Below, piece by piece: positions 11,376-21,905 of a DNA stretch of 64,000 nucleotides. Numbering within the stretch: the first letter of the stretch is position 1; each line of letters starts with the position of its first letter. The position numbers and the translations under genes are program-made. Source of the stretch: Bufo bufo (Eukaryota > Chordata > Amphibia > Anura > Bufonidae); NCBI RefSeq assembly GCF_905171765.1, contig NC_053397.1, positions 667,114 through 731,113 of the forward strand, in the 5' to 3' direction. The notes beneath the pieces are model-generated. The model had not been told where the DNA came from and did no database searches. It saw nothing but the letters and a program-made list of their open reading frames with translations.

Positions 11376-11877
11376 TCCACCATCCCTTCCTTATGTGATT
11401 ATTCTTTTTTTCTCTCTCACCACAGGGACCTTGTTTTGGATCCAGCGGACATCACACCGACGCCAGCGACACCCTGGATGAGGTAGGACCAGATTTTATT
11501 AGGATTGGGTGAGTGTAGCCTTGCATTGGGGTTAGTGTAAAAATTGGGTGGGGGGCGTCCCGATTCAAGGTTTGCACTGGGACCCATAACAGTCTGTTAC
11601 CTTGTTGATTTTTGCTTCCTGCCAAGAATTTTTCCTATTTTCGTCCGGGAGGCGGCCTCTGCCTCCGCAGTTGGATGGAGCACGGGTCGGTACTTCTGGC
11701 GCTGTTGCGGCAGGGTTTCCGCGGTCCCAAGTGCCGCGCTCGGCGTTTCGCGCGCATGGGCCGCCATACCCGCGAGTGCATCAGATGACGACTTCCGGGT
11801 CGGCGGCGCGCGTGTCATCGGCAGCATTTTCTGGTGTTCTTACAGAGCTTTGCCCACCAGATTTAGATTCTATAATC

Positions 11878-11896
11878 GGGGGGGGGGGGGGGGGGG
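11878..11896. repeat. Poly(G) tract of 19, copy 1
   Basis: A 19-base G-run in the DIRS leader. The matching tract in copy 2 (15,774-15,796) is 23 bases. A run this long is G-quadruplex-prone and hard to sequence correctly. Confidence 0.95.
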
Positions 11897-11991
11897 CGCC
11901 TCCTGTTTTAATTTTATGAATAAATAAAGTAGTGACAGAGGGTCATTTCCGGCGCGGGGGCGGAGCTACACTAGGGGGAGGGTCTGTCAGC

Positions 11992-11999
11992 TATAAAAG
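11992..11999 (+). promoter_or_regulatory. Putative TATA box of the DIRS element, copy 1
   Basis: TATAAAAG lies about 90 bp upstream of the gag ATG at 12,089 and just downstream of a GC-rich stretch (GGCGCGGGGGCGGAGC). The spacing fits a core promoter for the element's RNA. The same box is at 15,893-15,900 in copy 2. Function is inferred from sequence only. Confidence 0.5.
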
Positions 12000-12088
12000 C
12001 ACAGGCAGACGCCAGGACTCTCCCTCTCTGCCTGCAGTGAGTCCATACTAAAGTACTTCTTCAAGTTGTTTGCAGATGACGTCTCCCA

Positions 12089-12776
12089 ATGGTGACCAGC
12101 ATGAGTAATCCTCCCATAAACAGAAGCCACCTAACTTGTGCCAACTGTGAGATGTCGATGCCGGACTCCTATGAATATAATAGGTGTCCTTTATGCCGCC
12201 TCCTCCGACGCAAACCCACGATGGGTGACATGTTCATCTGGATGAAAGAACTGAACCATAACTGAATGGAAGCATCCTGAGAAGGGTCCGGTTCTCACTA
12301 AGAGATTTAAACTGATGTTTTCCTCTCCAGGAGTCGGAATCAGAACTGTGGGTACCGCCTCGAAGGTCGATATGGCGATCTCCAAGTTGTCTAAGAGGAC
12401 CTTAGTTCCATCTGATGACGGAAGCAACCTTCAGGATCCATTAGATCGGAGGGCCGAGTGCACTCTGAGGCGCAGCTATTCCGCAGCTGCAGCCTCTGCT
12501 TCAGTTGCAGTTGCTTCCTCAGAAATCGCTGAGTTTGTTCGGTCCCGCATTCTCAGAATCCAGTCGGACCTGGAATCTGGAGTCTCCAGAACTGACGTAC
12601 TAGATCAGTTCAAAACCTTGCTCCTTGGAACGGATTTTTTGTGTGACGCTTCCACACAGCACCGGAAGTTACCCGCCAAAGGCATGACTCTCTCTTCCTC
12701 CAGTCGGCGGCCCCTATGGCTGCGTCCCTGGGTTGCCGATAACGCCTCCAAATTTAATCTGTGTGGCTTACCATAA
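12089..12776 (+). pseudogene. DIRS gag-like protein, copy 1 (frameshifted)
   Basis: The start is the ATG at 12,089 (MVTSMSNPP). An N-terminal zinc-ribbon-like pair follows (CANC and CPLC, about 15 residues apart). After frameshifts the C-terminal part reads KVDMAISKLSKRTLVPSDD, an alanine-rich stretch (RRSYSAAAASASVAVASSE), and then RRPLWLRPWVADNASKFNLC. This order and the RRxLWLRxWxAD block match the gag of vertebrate DIRS elements. The intact protein would package element RNA. The break between the two parts (about 12,240-12,330) is caused by stops or indels that differ slightly between the two duplicate copies, so part of the damage may be sequence error. Confidence 0.75.
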
Positions 12777-13754
12777 AAACCAGGAAGACTCTTTGGTTCA
12801 GAATTGGATAAGTTAATGGAGAGCCTTGCGGATACAAAGGGGAAGACCCTCCCCCAACAATCCTTTCGGGGCCGGAGTAGGCCCAGAAGTTCAAGAAACC
12901 AGGGCCCCTCCAGGTCTCAGAGACGTCAAGAGTCGTCCAGACGCGGACGGGGTCACGGTCGTGGAAAGGACCGCTTATCTTCCCCCATTCCCTCCAGATC
13001 GTCTGTGCGATGCTCAGAATTTCAGTTCCCCTCTGGTTGGAGGTCGTCTAAGGTTGTTTCAGCAGGCCTGGCTGCAAAACATTCCGGACCAGTGGGTCCT
13101 AGAAATAATTATGTTGGGGTACAAAATAGATTTTCTGTCCCCTCCCCAAGAGAAGTTTGTTTTAACTAAAACTCTAAACCAGACCAAACAGTCTCTTAGA
13201 GGATTCGGTCCTCCTTTATGTACAAAAAAGGGCCCTAGAGGAAGTTCCTCCTCAGGAACAAGGGCTGGGAGTATACTCCCCCGTTTTTCTAGTCCCGAAG
13301 CCGTCGGGCGATTGGCACATGATCATAGATCATTCGATCACTTATCAGCATCCTAAACCCCGGCGATCTAATGATCACCTAGATCTGAAGGATGCTTACC
13401 TTCACATCCCCATTCACCCAGCTCACAGGAGATTTTTAAGAATTGCAGTCTCCATAAGAGGGGTGGTAAAACATTACCAGTTTGCTGTGCTGCCTTTTGG
13501 CATTTCTTCCACACCCCACACTTTTACCAACCCTAACCCTAACCCTAACTCAGGCTTCAAGGGCTAGAGATCGTGCCATACCTAGACGACTGACTTCTAA
13601 AAAGCCGCCACTCTAGATGTTCTTTTATCTCATCTTCAGCTGGCTCTTCAGTCTCTCCAGCGCTTGGGCTGGCTCATAAATTGGGAAAAATCGGAGATCG
13701 TTCCATCTACTTCCAGGATGTTCCTGGTTTTTTTTGTGGACTCCGAACGGATGA
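12777..13754 (+). pseudogene. DIRS reverse transcriptase, N-terminal part, copy 1
   Basis: The frame opens with a basic linker (FRGRSRPRSSRNQGPSRSQ). Next come FQQAWLQNIPDQWVLEII and GYKIDF, blocks typical of DIRS polymerases. The reverse-transcriptase motifs are LDLKDAYLHIPIHPAHRR and HYQFAVLPFGISS. The catalytic YLDD motif is at 13,579-13,590, immediately followed by TGA where a Trp codon is expected. Between LPFGIS and YLDD the coding sequence is replaced by a telomere-like hexamer run (13,529-13,549). Several single-base frameshifts are present. The copy is cut by the duplication junction at 13,754. Confidence 0.85.
13529..13549. repeat. Telomere-like (AACCCT)3 insert in the DIRS polymerase, copy 1
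   Basis: Three and a half perfect copies of the vertebrate telomere hexamer (AACCCT) sit between reverse-transcriptase motif B and YLDD. They replace the codons normally expected after FTK. The same tract occurs at 17,428-17,448, so it predates the 3.9-kb duplication. Confidence 0.95.
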
Positions 13755-14242
13755 AGAGCTGCTGCTCATTACCCCCCCCCTCCATTCCCACAGAGATTCA
13801 GCTGAAGATCTTATCAGCTGTATTCAGGATCATAATCCCTGAGAAGTAGAGCAGAGAGGAGGATGAGGCAGCTCTTTAGCTCAGTGCTCTGAAGTAAACC
13901 CGCCCCTGCTGTGTGATTAGGACAGGTTCTGTGTGTACTAATAGGACGGCGGCCATTTTACTTCTCCAGATGATTGCTCCCCAGACAAAACACGCCATTA
14001 TAACTAATGAAAGACATTTGGGAATATATTTATAATAAAGTATTCCCTTACGTCCTAACCAGCAGCACAAGTGGGGAGTTCTCCCCTGTGAAACTGGTAG
14101 GACAGGTGGAATTTTTATTGATCAAAATTACTACCAAGATAATTAAACAATTAACCCCACCCCCTATAAATGGACGCCTGCCCCTTCAACCAGTGTTTTT
14201 TTTTAATCTGTCCTGTGGACTTAGGACAGGTTCAGGCGCTGC

Positions 14243-15275
14243 CAGTGGCGTAGCTATAGGGGTCGCAGCGGTCGCACTTGCGACGCGCACTCACACAGAC
14301 ACCCGGCAGTTCTTGTCACTGCCGGCCGGGCTGTATCCAGAGTGAAGCAGGGCTCCAGCGCTCCCCCTGCTGGCCGCACATCGCGCTGGCTGGCTGTGGG
14401 AGGAGCGCTGAAAGACTGGGAATGAGTGTGGGAGCACGTCATCAAGGACTCTGGTAAGCATGTGTTTTTGGGGTTTTTTCCCCCTAAAGCTGCAGACTGG
14501 GGGAGGGAAGGAAGGCACTGATGATGATGCCCCCTGTGCAGTGTGTGGTTCCCATCCCTGGTACTGATGATGATGGTGCCCCCTGTGCAGTGTGTGACTC
14601 CCTTCCTGGCACTGATGAGGATGGTGGTCATCTCTAATCTGGCATAACTACTGTGAGGGGGCACATATCTGGCATCGTTTACTATGAAAGGACACATATC
14701 TGGTATAACTACTGTCAGGGGGCACATATCTGGGAATATCTTCAGTGAGGGGGCACATATCTGGCTACAACTACTGTGAGGGGGCACATATCTGGGCATC
14801 GTTACTATGAAGGGACACATATCTGGTATAACTACTGTGAGGGGCACATATCTGGGCATAACTACTGTGAGGGGCACATATCTGGGCATAACTACTGTGA
14901 GGGGCACATATCTGGGCATAACTACTGTGAGGGGGCACATATCTTGGCAAAGCTACTATGAAGGGACACATATTTGGTATAACTACTGTGAGGGGGCACA
15001 TATCTGGGCATAACTACTGGGAGGGGACACAAAAGTGGGCATAACTACTGTGACAGGAACAAAGGTGGGCATAACTGCTGTGAGGGGCCACAAGAAGGAC
15101 ATACCTTTTGTGAAGGGGCCACAAGGTGGGCATTAGTACTGTGAGTGGCCACAAGGTGGCCATTAGTACTGTGTAGCAGCATTTAGGGGAAATGTCCTAG
15201 ATTACCCTGCTATACATTGGCATGGCTCAGTCTTACAGGCCAGCACAGCGCCCCCTGCTGGTGATTTCACAGGGG
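14243..15275 (+). mobile_element. Possible hAT-like insert with minisatellite (copy 2)
   Basis: Duplicate of 10,339-11,375 with the same CAGTGGCGTA terminus, GC-rich segment and minisatellite. The minisatellite (14,637-15,180) has one unit more or less at several points than copy 1. The open frames here are repeat translations. Confidence 0.45.
14637..15180 (+). repeat. ~30-bp minisatellite, copy 2
   Basis: Same unit as at 10,730-11,275 (ATAACTACTGTGAGGGGGCA core). Small differences in G-run length (GGGG versus GGGGG) account for most of the divergence between copies. Confidence 0.93.
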
Positions 15276-15773
15276 CAGTCACCATCCCTTCCTTATGTGA
15301 TTATTCTTTTTTTCTCTCTCACCACAGGGACCTTGTTTTGGATCCAGCGGACATCACACCGACGCCAGCGACACCCTGGATGAGGTAGGACCAGATTTTA
15401 TTAGGATTGGGTGAGTGTAGCCTTGCATTGGGGTTAGTGTAAAATTGGGTGGGGGGCGTCCCGATTCAAGGTTTGCACTGGGACCCATAACAGTCTGTTA
15501 CCTTGTTGATTTTTGCTTCCTGCCAAGAATTTTTCCTATTTTCGTCCGGAGGCGGCCTCTGCCTCCGCAGTTGGATGGAGGCACGGTCGGTACTTCTGCG
15601 CTGTTGCGGCAGGTTTTCCGCGGTCCCAGGTGCCGCGCTCGGCGTTCGCGCGCATGGCCGCCATACCCGCGAGTGCATCAGATGACGACTTCCGGGTCGG
15701 CGGCGCGCGTGTCATCGGCAGCTTTTTCTGGTGTTCTTACAGAGCTTTGCCCACCAGATTAGATTCTATAATT

Positions 15774-15796
15774 GGGGGGGGGGGGGGGGGGGGGGG
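15774..15796. repeat. Poly(G) tract of 23, copy 2
   Basis: A 23-base G-run corresponding to the 19-base run in copy 1. Confidence 0.95.
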
Positions 15797-15892
15797 TTAG
15801 ACTCCTGTTTTAATTTTATGAATAAATAAAGTAGTGACAGTGGGTCATTTCGGCGGGGGGCGGAGCTACACTAGGGGGAGGGTCTGTCAGCC

Positions 15893-15900
15893 TATAAAAG
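15893..15900 (+). promoter_or_regulatory. Putative TATA box of the DIRS element, copy 2
   Basis: TATAAAAG about 95 bp upstream of the gag ATG at 15,989, in the same context as copy 1. Confidence 0.5.
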
Positions 15901-15988
15901 CACAGCAGACGCCAGACTCTCCCTCTCTGCCTGCAGTGAGTCCATACTAAAGTACTTCTTCAAGTTGTTTTGCAGATGACGTCTCCCA

Positions 15989-16673
15989 ATGGTGACCAGC
16001 ATGAGAAATCCTCCATAAACAGAAGCACTAACTTGTGCAAACTGTGAGATGTCGATGCGGACTCCTATGAATATAATAGGTGTCCTTTATGCCGTCCTCC
16101 TCCGACGCAACCCACGATGGGTGACATGTTCGGCTGGATGAAAGAACTGAACCCTAACTGAATGGAAGCATCCTGAGAAGGGTCCGGTTCTCACTAAGAG
16201 ATTTAAACTGATGTTTCCTCTCCAGGAGTCGGAATCAGAGCTGTGGGTACCGCCTCCGAAGGTCGATATGGCGATCTCCAAGGTTGTCTAAGAGGACCTT
16301 AGTTCCATCTGATGACGGAAGCAACCTTCAGGATCCATTAGATCGGAGGGCCGAGTGCACTCTGAGGCGCAGCTATTCCGCAGCTGCAGCCTCTGCTTCA
16401 GTTGCAGTTGCTTCCTCAGAAATCGCTGAGTTTGTTCGGTCCCGCATTCTCAGAATCCAGTCAGACCTGGAATCTGGAGTCTCCAGAATTGACGTACTAG
16501 ATCAGTTCAAAATCTTGCTCCTAGGAACGGATTTTTTGTGTGACGCTTCCACACAGCACCGGAAGTTACCCGCCAAAGGCATGACTCTCTCTTCCTCCAG
16601 TCGGCGGCCCCTATGGCTGCGTCCCTGGGTTGCCGATAACGCCTCCAAATTTAATCTGTGTGGCTTACCATAA
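15989..16673 (+). pseudogene. DIRS gag-like protein, copy 2 (frameshifted)
   Basis: Second copy of the gag-like gene. The ATG at 15,989 matches copy 1. The CPLC half of the zinc ribbon is disrupted by small indels here. The C-terminal half (SKRTLVPSDD to FNLCGLP) is open from 16,284 and nearly identical to copy 1, with only a few substitutions such as T to I in ISR(T/I)DVLDQFK. The gene runs in frame order directly into the polymerase part. Confidence 0.75.
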
Positions 16674-18579
16674 AAACCAGGAAGACTCTTTGGTTCAGAA
16701 TTGGATAAGTTAATGGAGAGCCTTGCGGATACAAAGGGGAATTCCCTCCCCCAACAATCCTTTCGGGGCCGGAGTAGGCCCAGAAGTTCAAGAAACCAGG
16801 GCCCCTCCAGGTCTCAGAGACGTCAAGAGTCGTCCAGACGCGGACGGGGTCACGGTCGTGGAAAGGACCGCTTATCTTCCCCCATTCCCTCCAGATCGTC
16901 TGTGCGATGCTCAGAATTTCAGTTCCCCTCTGGTTGGAGGTCGTCTAAGGTTGTTTCAGCAGGCCTGGCTGCAAACATTCCGGACCAGTGGGTCCTAGAA
17001 ATAATTATGTTGGGGTACAAAATAGATTTTTCTGTCCCCTCCCCAAGAGAAGTTTGTTTTAACTAAAAACTCTAAACCAGACCAAACAGTCTCTTAGAGG
17101 ATTCGGTCCTCCTTTATGTACAAAAAAGGGCCCTAGAGGAAGTTCCTCCTCAGGAACAAGGGCTGGGAGTATACTCCCCCGTTTTTCTAGTCCCGAAGCC
17201 GTCGGGCGATTGGCACATGATCATAGATCATTCGATCACTTATCAGCATCCTAAACCGCAGCGATCTAATGATCACCTTAGATCTGAAGGATGCTTACCT
17301 TCACATCCCCATTCACCCAGCTCACAGGAGATTTTTAAGAATTGCAGTCTCCATAAGAGGGGTGGTAAAACATTACCAGTTTGCTGTGCTGCCTTTTGGC
17401 ATTTCTTCCACACCCCACACTTTTACCAACCCTAACCCTAACCCTAACTCAGGCTTCAAGGGCTAGAGATCGTGCCATACCTAGACGACTGACTTCTAAA
17501 AGTCGCCACTCTAGATGTTCTTTTATCTCATCTTCAGCTGGCTCTTCAGTCTCTCCAGCGCTTGGGCTGGCTCATAAATTGGGAAAAATCGGAGATCGTT
17601 CCATCTACTTCCAGGATGTTCCTGGTTTTTTTTGTGGACTCCGAACGGATGACTCTTTCCCTTTCTCCAGAGAGGAAGGATCGAGTGATAAGAGCCGCGC
17701 AGTTCCTTAATGGCACCTCTGCGGGTGTCCATCAGAACTCTCATGAAGATGTTAGGCCAAATGTCAGCATCTGCGGAAGCAATTCCTTGGGCCCTATGGC
17801 ACCTACGTCCACTTCAGGAAAAAGTGTTAGCAGTCTGGAATCGCAACCCCAAGGGGTTGGACAAGACGCACTCCCTGTCTACCGAAGTCCGTTCCTCCCT
17901 CAGGTGGTGGAGGAACCTTTCAGATGGGAGGTCGTTGATTCAACCTCGTTGGATCACGTTGACCACAGACGCCTCCCTTCTAGGTTGGGGAGCCTATCTG
18001 GAGGAAAATTCAGTACAAGGTACCTAGAGTCCGCAGGAGAGTCTTCTCTCATCAAATCTGAGAGAATTGAGAGAAGTTTGTCTCGTTCTCTACCACTTTG
18101 CTCCTCTTATCCGCGGAAAGGCGGTAAGAGTCCGCTCGGACAATACGACAGTAGTCGCTTACATCAACAGACAGGGAGACACAAGATCTCAACCTCTCCT
18201 CCAGGAAGTTGGTCTAATTCTTGCTTTGGCAGAAACCAGTCTATCCCACCTTTCGGCTGTTCACATCAGAGGAAATCTCAACGTAGTTGCAGATCGGCTG
18301 AGGCGGGGTCTACCAGTTCCAGGCGAATGGTCATTAAACAGAGAGGTTTTCACCCAGATCACTCTCCTTTGGGGTGCTCCAGAGATCGACTTGATGGCGA
18401 CCCGCTTGAACACCAAGGTGGACAGATTCTGCTCCCTCTACAAGGAGGACAATCCTCTGGCGATAGACGCTCTGTCCATAACATGGAGGTTCAGGCTGGC
18501 TTACATATTCCCTCCAATTTCCATGATACCAAGGGTATTGACGAAAATCAATCAAGACCAGACCTGGTCATTGCGATAA
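16674..18579 (+). pseudogene. DIRS reverse transcriptase-ribonuclease H, copy 2
   Basis: The reverse-transcriptase motifs are as in copy 1: LDLKDAYLHIPIHPAHRR at 17.28 kb, LPFGISS at 17.39 kb, and YLDD at 17,478-17,489 followed by TGA. The ribonuclease H domain then follows: ITLTTDASLLGWGAYL near 17.96 kb, LRELREVCLVLYHF at 18.07 kb, VRVRSDNTTVVAYINRQGDT at 18.13 kb, HIRGNLNVVADRL at 18.26 kb, and WGAPEIDLMATRLNTKVDRF. From 17,710 to 18,579 the frame is broken only by a TAG at 18,025-18,027, where GTW is expected. Both this and the YLDD stop are TGG to TGA/TAG changes. The acidic residues of ribonuclease H (D, E, D) are present. The sequence is truncated by the LINE at 18,582. The plus-strand 349-codon frame at 17,562-18,611 is an out-of-frame shadow. 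Confidence 0.9.
17428..17448. repeat. Telomere-like (AACCCT)3 insert, copy 2
   Basis: Same hexamer tract as at 13,529-13,549, in the same place between LPFGIS and YLDD. Confidence 0.95.
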
Positions 18580-18671
18580 TACATAGAAACATAGAATGTG
18601 TCGGCAGATAAGAACCATTTGGCCCATCTAGTCTGCCCAATATATCTGAATCCTATGAATAGTCCCTGGCC

Positions 18672-21498
18672 CTATCTTATATGAAGGATGGCCTTATGCC
18701 TATCCCATGCATGCTTAAACCCCTTCACTGTATTTGCAGCTACCACTTCTGCAGGAAGGCTATTCCATGCATCCACTACTCTCTCAGTAAAGTAATACTT
18801 CCTTATATTACTTTTAAACCTTTGCCCCTCTAATTTAAAACTGTGTCCTCTTGTGGTAGTTTTTCTTCTTTTAAATATGCTCTCCTCCTTTACCGTGTTG
18901 ATTCCCTTTATGTATTTAAAAGTTTTTATCATATCCCCTCTGTCTCTTCTTTCTTTCAAGCTATACATATTAAGGTCCTTTAACCTTTCCTGGTAAGTTT
19001 TATCCTTCAATCCATGTACTAGTTTAGTAGCTCTTCTCTGAACTCTCTCTAGAGTATCTATATGCTTCTGGAGATATGGCCTCCAGTACTGCGCACAATA
19101 CTCCAAGTGAGGTCTCACCAGTGTTCTGTACAGCGGCATAAGCACTTCACTCTTTCTACTGCTTATACCTCTCCCTATACATCCAAGCATTCTGCTGGCA
19201 TTTCGTGCTGCTCTATTACATTGTCTTCCCACCTTTAAGTCTTCTGAAATAATTACTCCTAAATCCCTTTCCTCAGATACTGAGGTCGGACTGTGTCAAA
19301 TATTCTATATTCTGCCCTGGGTTTTTACGCCCCAGGTGCATTATCTTGCACTTATCCACATTAAATTTCAGTTCCCAGAGTTCTGACCATTCTTCTAGTT
19401 TTCCTAAATCCTTTTCCATTTGGCGTTTCCCTCCAGGAACATCAACCCTGTTACATATCTTTGTGTCATCAGCAAAAAGACAAACCTTACCATCGAGGCC
19501 TTTTGCAATATCACTTATGAAGATATTAAACAAAATTGGTCCCAGTACAGATCCCTGTGGAACCCCACTGGTAACATGACCTTGTTTTGAATGTTCTCCA
19601 TTGACTACCACCCTCTGCTGTCTGTCACTCAGCCACTGCCTAATCCACTCAACACTATGGGAGTCCATGCTTAATGACTGCAGTTTATTGATAAGTCTTC
19701 TATGTGGGACAGTGTCAAAAGCCTTACTAAAATCTAGATATGCGATGTCTACTGCACCTCCACCGTCTATTATTTTATTCACCCAGTCAAAAAAATCTAT
19801 AAGATTTGTTTGACATGATCTCCCTGAAGTAAACCCATGTTGTTTTTCATCTTGCAATCCATGGGATTTTCGATGTTCCACAATCCTATCCTTTAATAGG
19901 GTTTCCATTAATTTGCCTACTATTGATGTCAGACTCACTGGTCTATAGTTGCTCGATTCCTCCCTACTACCTTTCTTGTGAATGGGCACGACATTTGCCA
20001 ATTTCCAATCTTCCGGGACGACTCCTGTTACTAATGATTGGTTAAATAAATCTGTTAACGGTTTTGCCAGCTCACCACTAAGCTCTTTTAATAATTTTGG
20101 GTGTATCTCATCAGGCCCCTGTGACTTATTTGTCTTCACTTTAGACAGTAAACTTAGAACATCTTCCTCTGTAAAGATACATGCATCAAACGATTTATTA
20201 GTCATCCTTTCTAGTGGAGGTCCTTCTCCTTTTTCTTTTGTAAAAACTGAACAGAAGTATTCATTAAGGCAGTCGGCTAGCCCTTTATTCTCTTCTACAT
20301 ACCTTCAGTCCTTTGTTTTTAATTTAGTTATTCCTTGTTTTAATTTCCTTTTTTCATTTATATATCTGAAGAATGTCTTATCCCCTTTTTTCATAGACTG
20401 AGCTAGTTTTTCTTCTGCCTGCGCTTTAGAAGTTCTTATAACTTGCTTGGCCTCTCTCTGCCTAATCTTGTAGATTTCCTTATCTTCATTGCTCTGGGTT
20501 TTTTTATAATTACAAAATGCTAGCTTTTTATTTTTAATGATTTGGGCCACTTCTGCTGAGTACCACAGTGGTCTCTTCCTTTTTTTGCTCTTACTGACAA
20601 GTCTAATGCAATTTTCTGTTGCCTTTAATAATGCACCTTTTAAGTAGTCCCATTTCTCCTGGACTCCATGTAATCCGTTCCAGTCTGATAAGGACTCATT
20701 TATGACTAATTTCATTTTTGAAAAGTCTGTTTTTCTAAAATCTAAAACTTTTGTTTTAGTGTGGTGGGACTCTTTCACAGTTCTTATATTAAACCACACT
20801 GACTGGTGATCACTAGATCCCAAGGTTTCGCCTACAATGACATCATATACCGAATCCCCATTTGTGAATACCAAATCCAAAATGGCCTCCCTCCGGGTTG
20901 GCTCCTCAACCACTTGTTGTAGAGATAACCCCAGTAGGGAATTTAGAATATCTGTACTCCAGGTAGAACTTGCTATTTTGGTTTTCCAGTTTATATCTGG
21001 AAGATTGAAATCTCCCATAATGATAACTTCTCCTTTCATTGTCATTTTAGCTATTTCTTCAACTAGTAGATCATCTAGTTCTTTAACTTGACCAGGTGGT
21101 CTATATATCACACCTACACGAGTTACTGCATGGTTAGCAAACTGCAACGTAACCCAAACTGACTCTATGTTGGCCTCACCAACTTGTATTAGGTTAGATT
21201 TAATGCTATCTTTCACATACAGGGCCACTCCTCCTCCTTTCTTGCCTTCTCTGTCTCTTCTGTATAAAGAGTACCCTGGTATGGTTATGTCCCAGTCATT
21301 TCTTTCATTAAACCATGTCTCCGTAACAGCCACTAAATCTACATTCTCAGATGCCATTATTGACCCAAGTTCATTGATTTTTTTACCTAAACTGCGAGCA
21401 TTTGTAGACAGGACTCTGAGCTTATCATTTCTTAACCTCTGTGCTTCTGACCTGTTCTGGCATTGTTTCGGGGGGCAATTGGACTCTTTTATTTTCAC
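18672..21498 (-). pseudogene. CR1-type LINE ORF2: endonuclease-reverse transcriptase
   Basis: The start is the ATG at 21,498 (MKIKESNCPP). The endonuclease occupies residues 25-250, with LRVLSTNARSL, VAVTETWF, GVIYRPPG, GEVIIMGDFNLPDINW and LGSSDHQSVWFNI. These are the metal-binding and catalytic blocks of apurinic-like LINE endonucleases. The reverse transcriptase follows: GPDEIHPKLLKEL, NYRPVSLTSIVGKLME, DIAYLDFSKAFDTVPH, SGVPQGSVLGPILFNIF and VCLFADDTKI with the catalytic ADD. The tail is LERVQRRATKLVHG, RRDRGDMIKTFKYIKG and YYFTERVVDAWNSLPAEVV. The frame is broken by one TGA at about 20,303 and one single-base frameshift near 19,270. The intact enzyme would carry out target-primed reverse transcription in the nucleus. 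Confidence 0.93.
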
Positions 21499-21905
21499 TC
21501 TTTTGCCCCCCCCCTTCCTAGTTTAAATACTCTTTCGCAAATTCTTGGAGTTGTTCACTAAGTACATTTGTTCCTTTAAAAGAAAGATGCAAACCATCTT
21601 TTTTGTACAGTTCCTTTCTATTCCAAGTAGAGCTATCATGAGAAACAAAGCCAAATCCTTGCTCTTGACACCATTTACCAAGCCATATGTTGAACTCCTT
21701 TATGCGCCTCTGCCTATCATTCTGAACATTATGCACAGGCAGAACTTCAGAAAATGAAATGGTGGATGCAAAATCCTGTACGTCATTACCAAGTGTGATA
21801 AAAGATTTTTTCACCTCTGACACTTCATTGCAAGCCAGGTCATTTGTCCCTAGATGGACAAGAACATCCACGTCCCCTTCCTGCTTTGCTTGGTTAACCG
21901 CCTCA

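Larger units (their letters stand above)
9851..13754. repeat. 3.9-kb tandem duplication, copy 1
   Basis: This 3,904-bp segment is repeated head-to-tail at 13,755-17,652 with very high identity. The junction is visible at 13,754/13,755. Copy 1 ends with CGGATGA and the sequence jumps back to AGAGCTGCTGCTCATTACC, which is also found at 9851. At the end of copy 2 (17,652) the same CGGATGA continues into new sequence. There is only about one base of microhomology at the breakpoint. Most copy differences are single-base indels, occurring in both copies. Confidence 0.97.
10141..13754 (+). mobile_element. DIRS retrotransposon, duplicated part (copy 1)
   Basis: The DIRS-like sequence begins at CCCTTACGTCCTAACCAGCA, directly after the foldback arm. 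It contains a leader interrupted by another insert (10,339 to about 11,375), a TATA box, gag and the first part of the reverse transcriptase, and is then cut by the duplication junction. DIRS elements are tyrosine-recombinase retrotransposons that leave no target-site duplication and are abundant in amphibians. The left boundary is inferred from the sudden end of the foldback arm. Confidence 0.75.
13755..17652. repeat. 3.9-kb tandem duplication, copy 2
   Basis: Second copy (3,898 bp) of 9851-13,754. It begins with the truncated right arm of the foldback element and ends inside the DIRS polymerase gene at the codons just after VDSERM. The DIRS reading then continues uninterrupted past 17,652, so copy 2 holds the original right junction and copy 1 the original left junction. 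Confidence 0.97.
14045..18581 (+). mobile_element. DIRS retrotransposon, copy 2, extending to the ribonuclease H domain
   Basis: This is the longer DIRS copy. It carries the leader (with the insert from 14,243), TATA box, gag, reverse transcriptase and ribonuclease H. It is cut at about 18,581 by the 3' end of the CR1-type LINE. The methyltransferase and tyrosine-recombinase domains that normally follow are missing and do not reappear on the far side of the LINE, so the copy cannot integrate by itself. Confidence 0.85.

Noticed and set aside
13529..13549. Chromosome end or true telomere
   Set aside because: Only three and a half hexamers, embedded in coding-derived sequence on both sides.
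14254..14940. 228-codon minus-strand frame
   Set aside because: It consists mainly of minisatellite translation (CPLTVVMPRYVP) and is antisense to the insert; it is frameshifted in the other duplicate copy.
17562..18611. 349-codon plus-strand frame
   Set aside because: It is out of frame with the DIRS reverse transcriptase-ribonuclease H; the recognisable motifs are in another frame.
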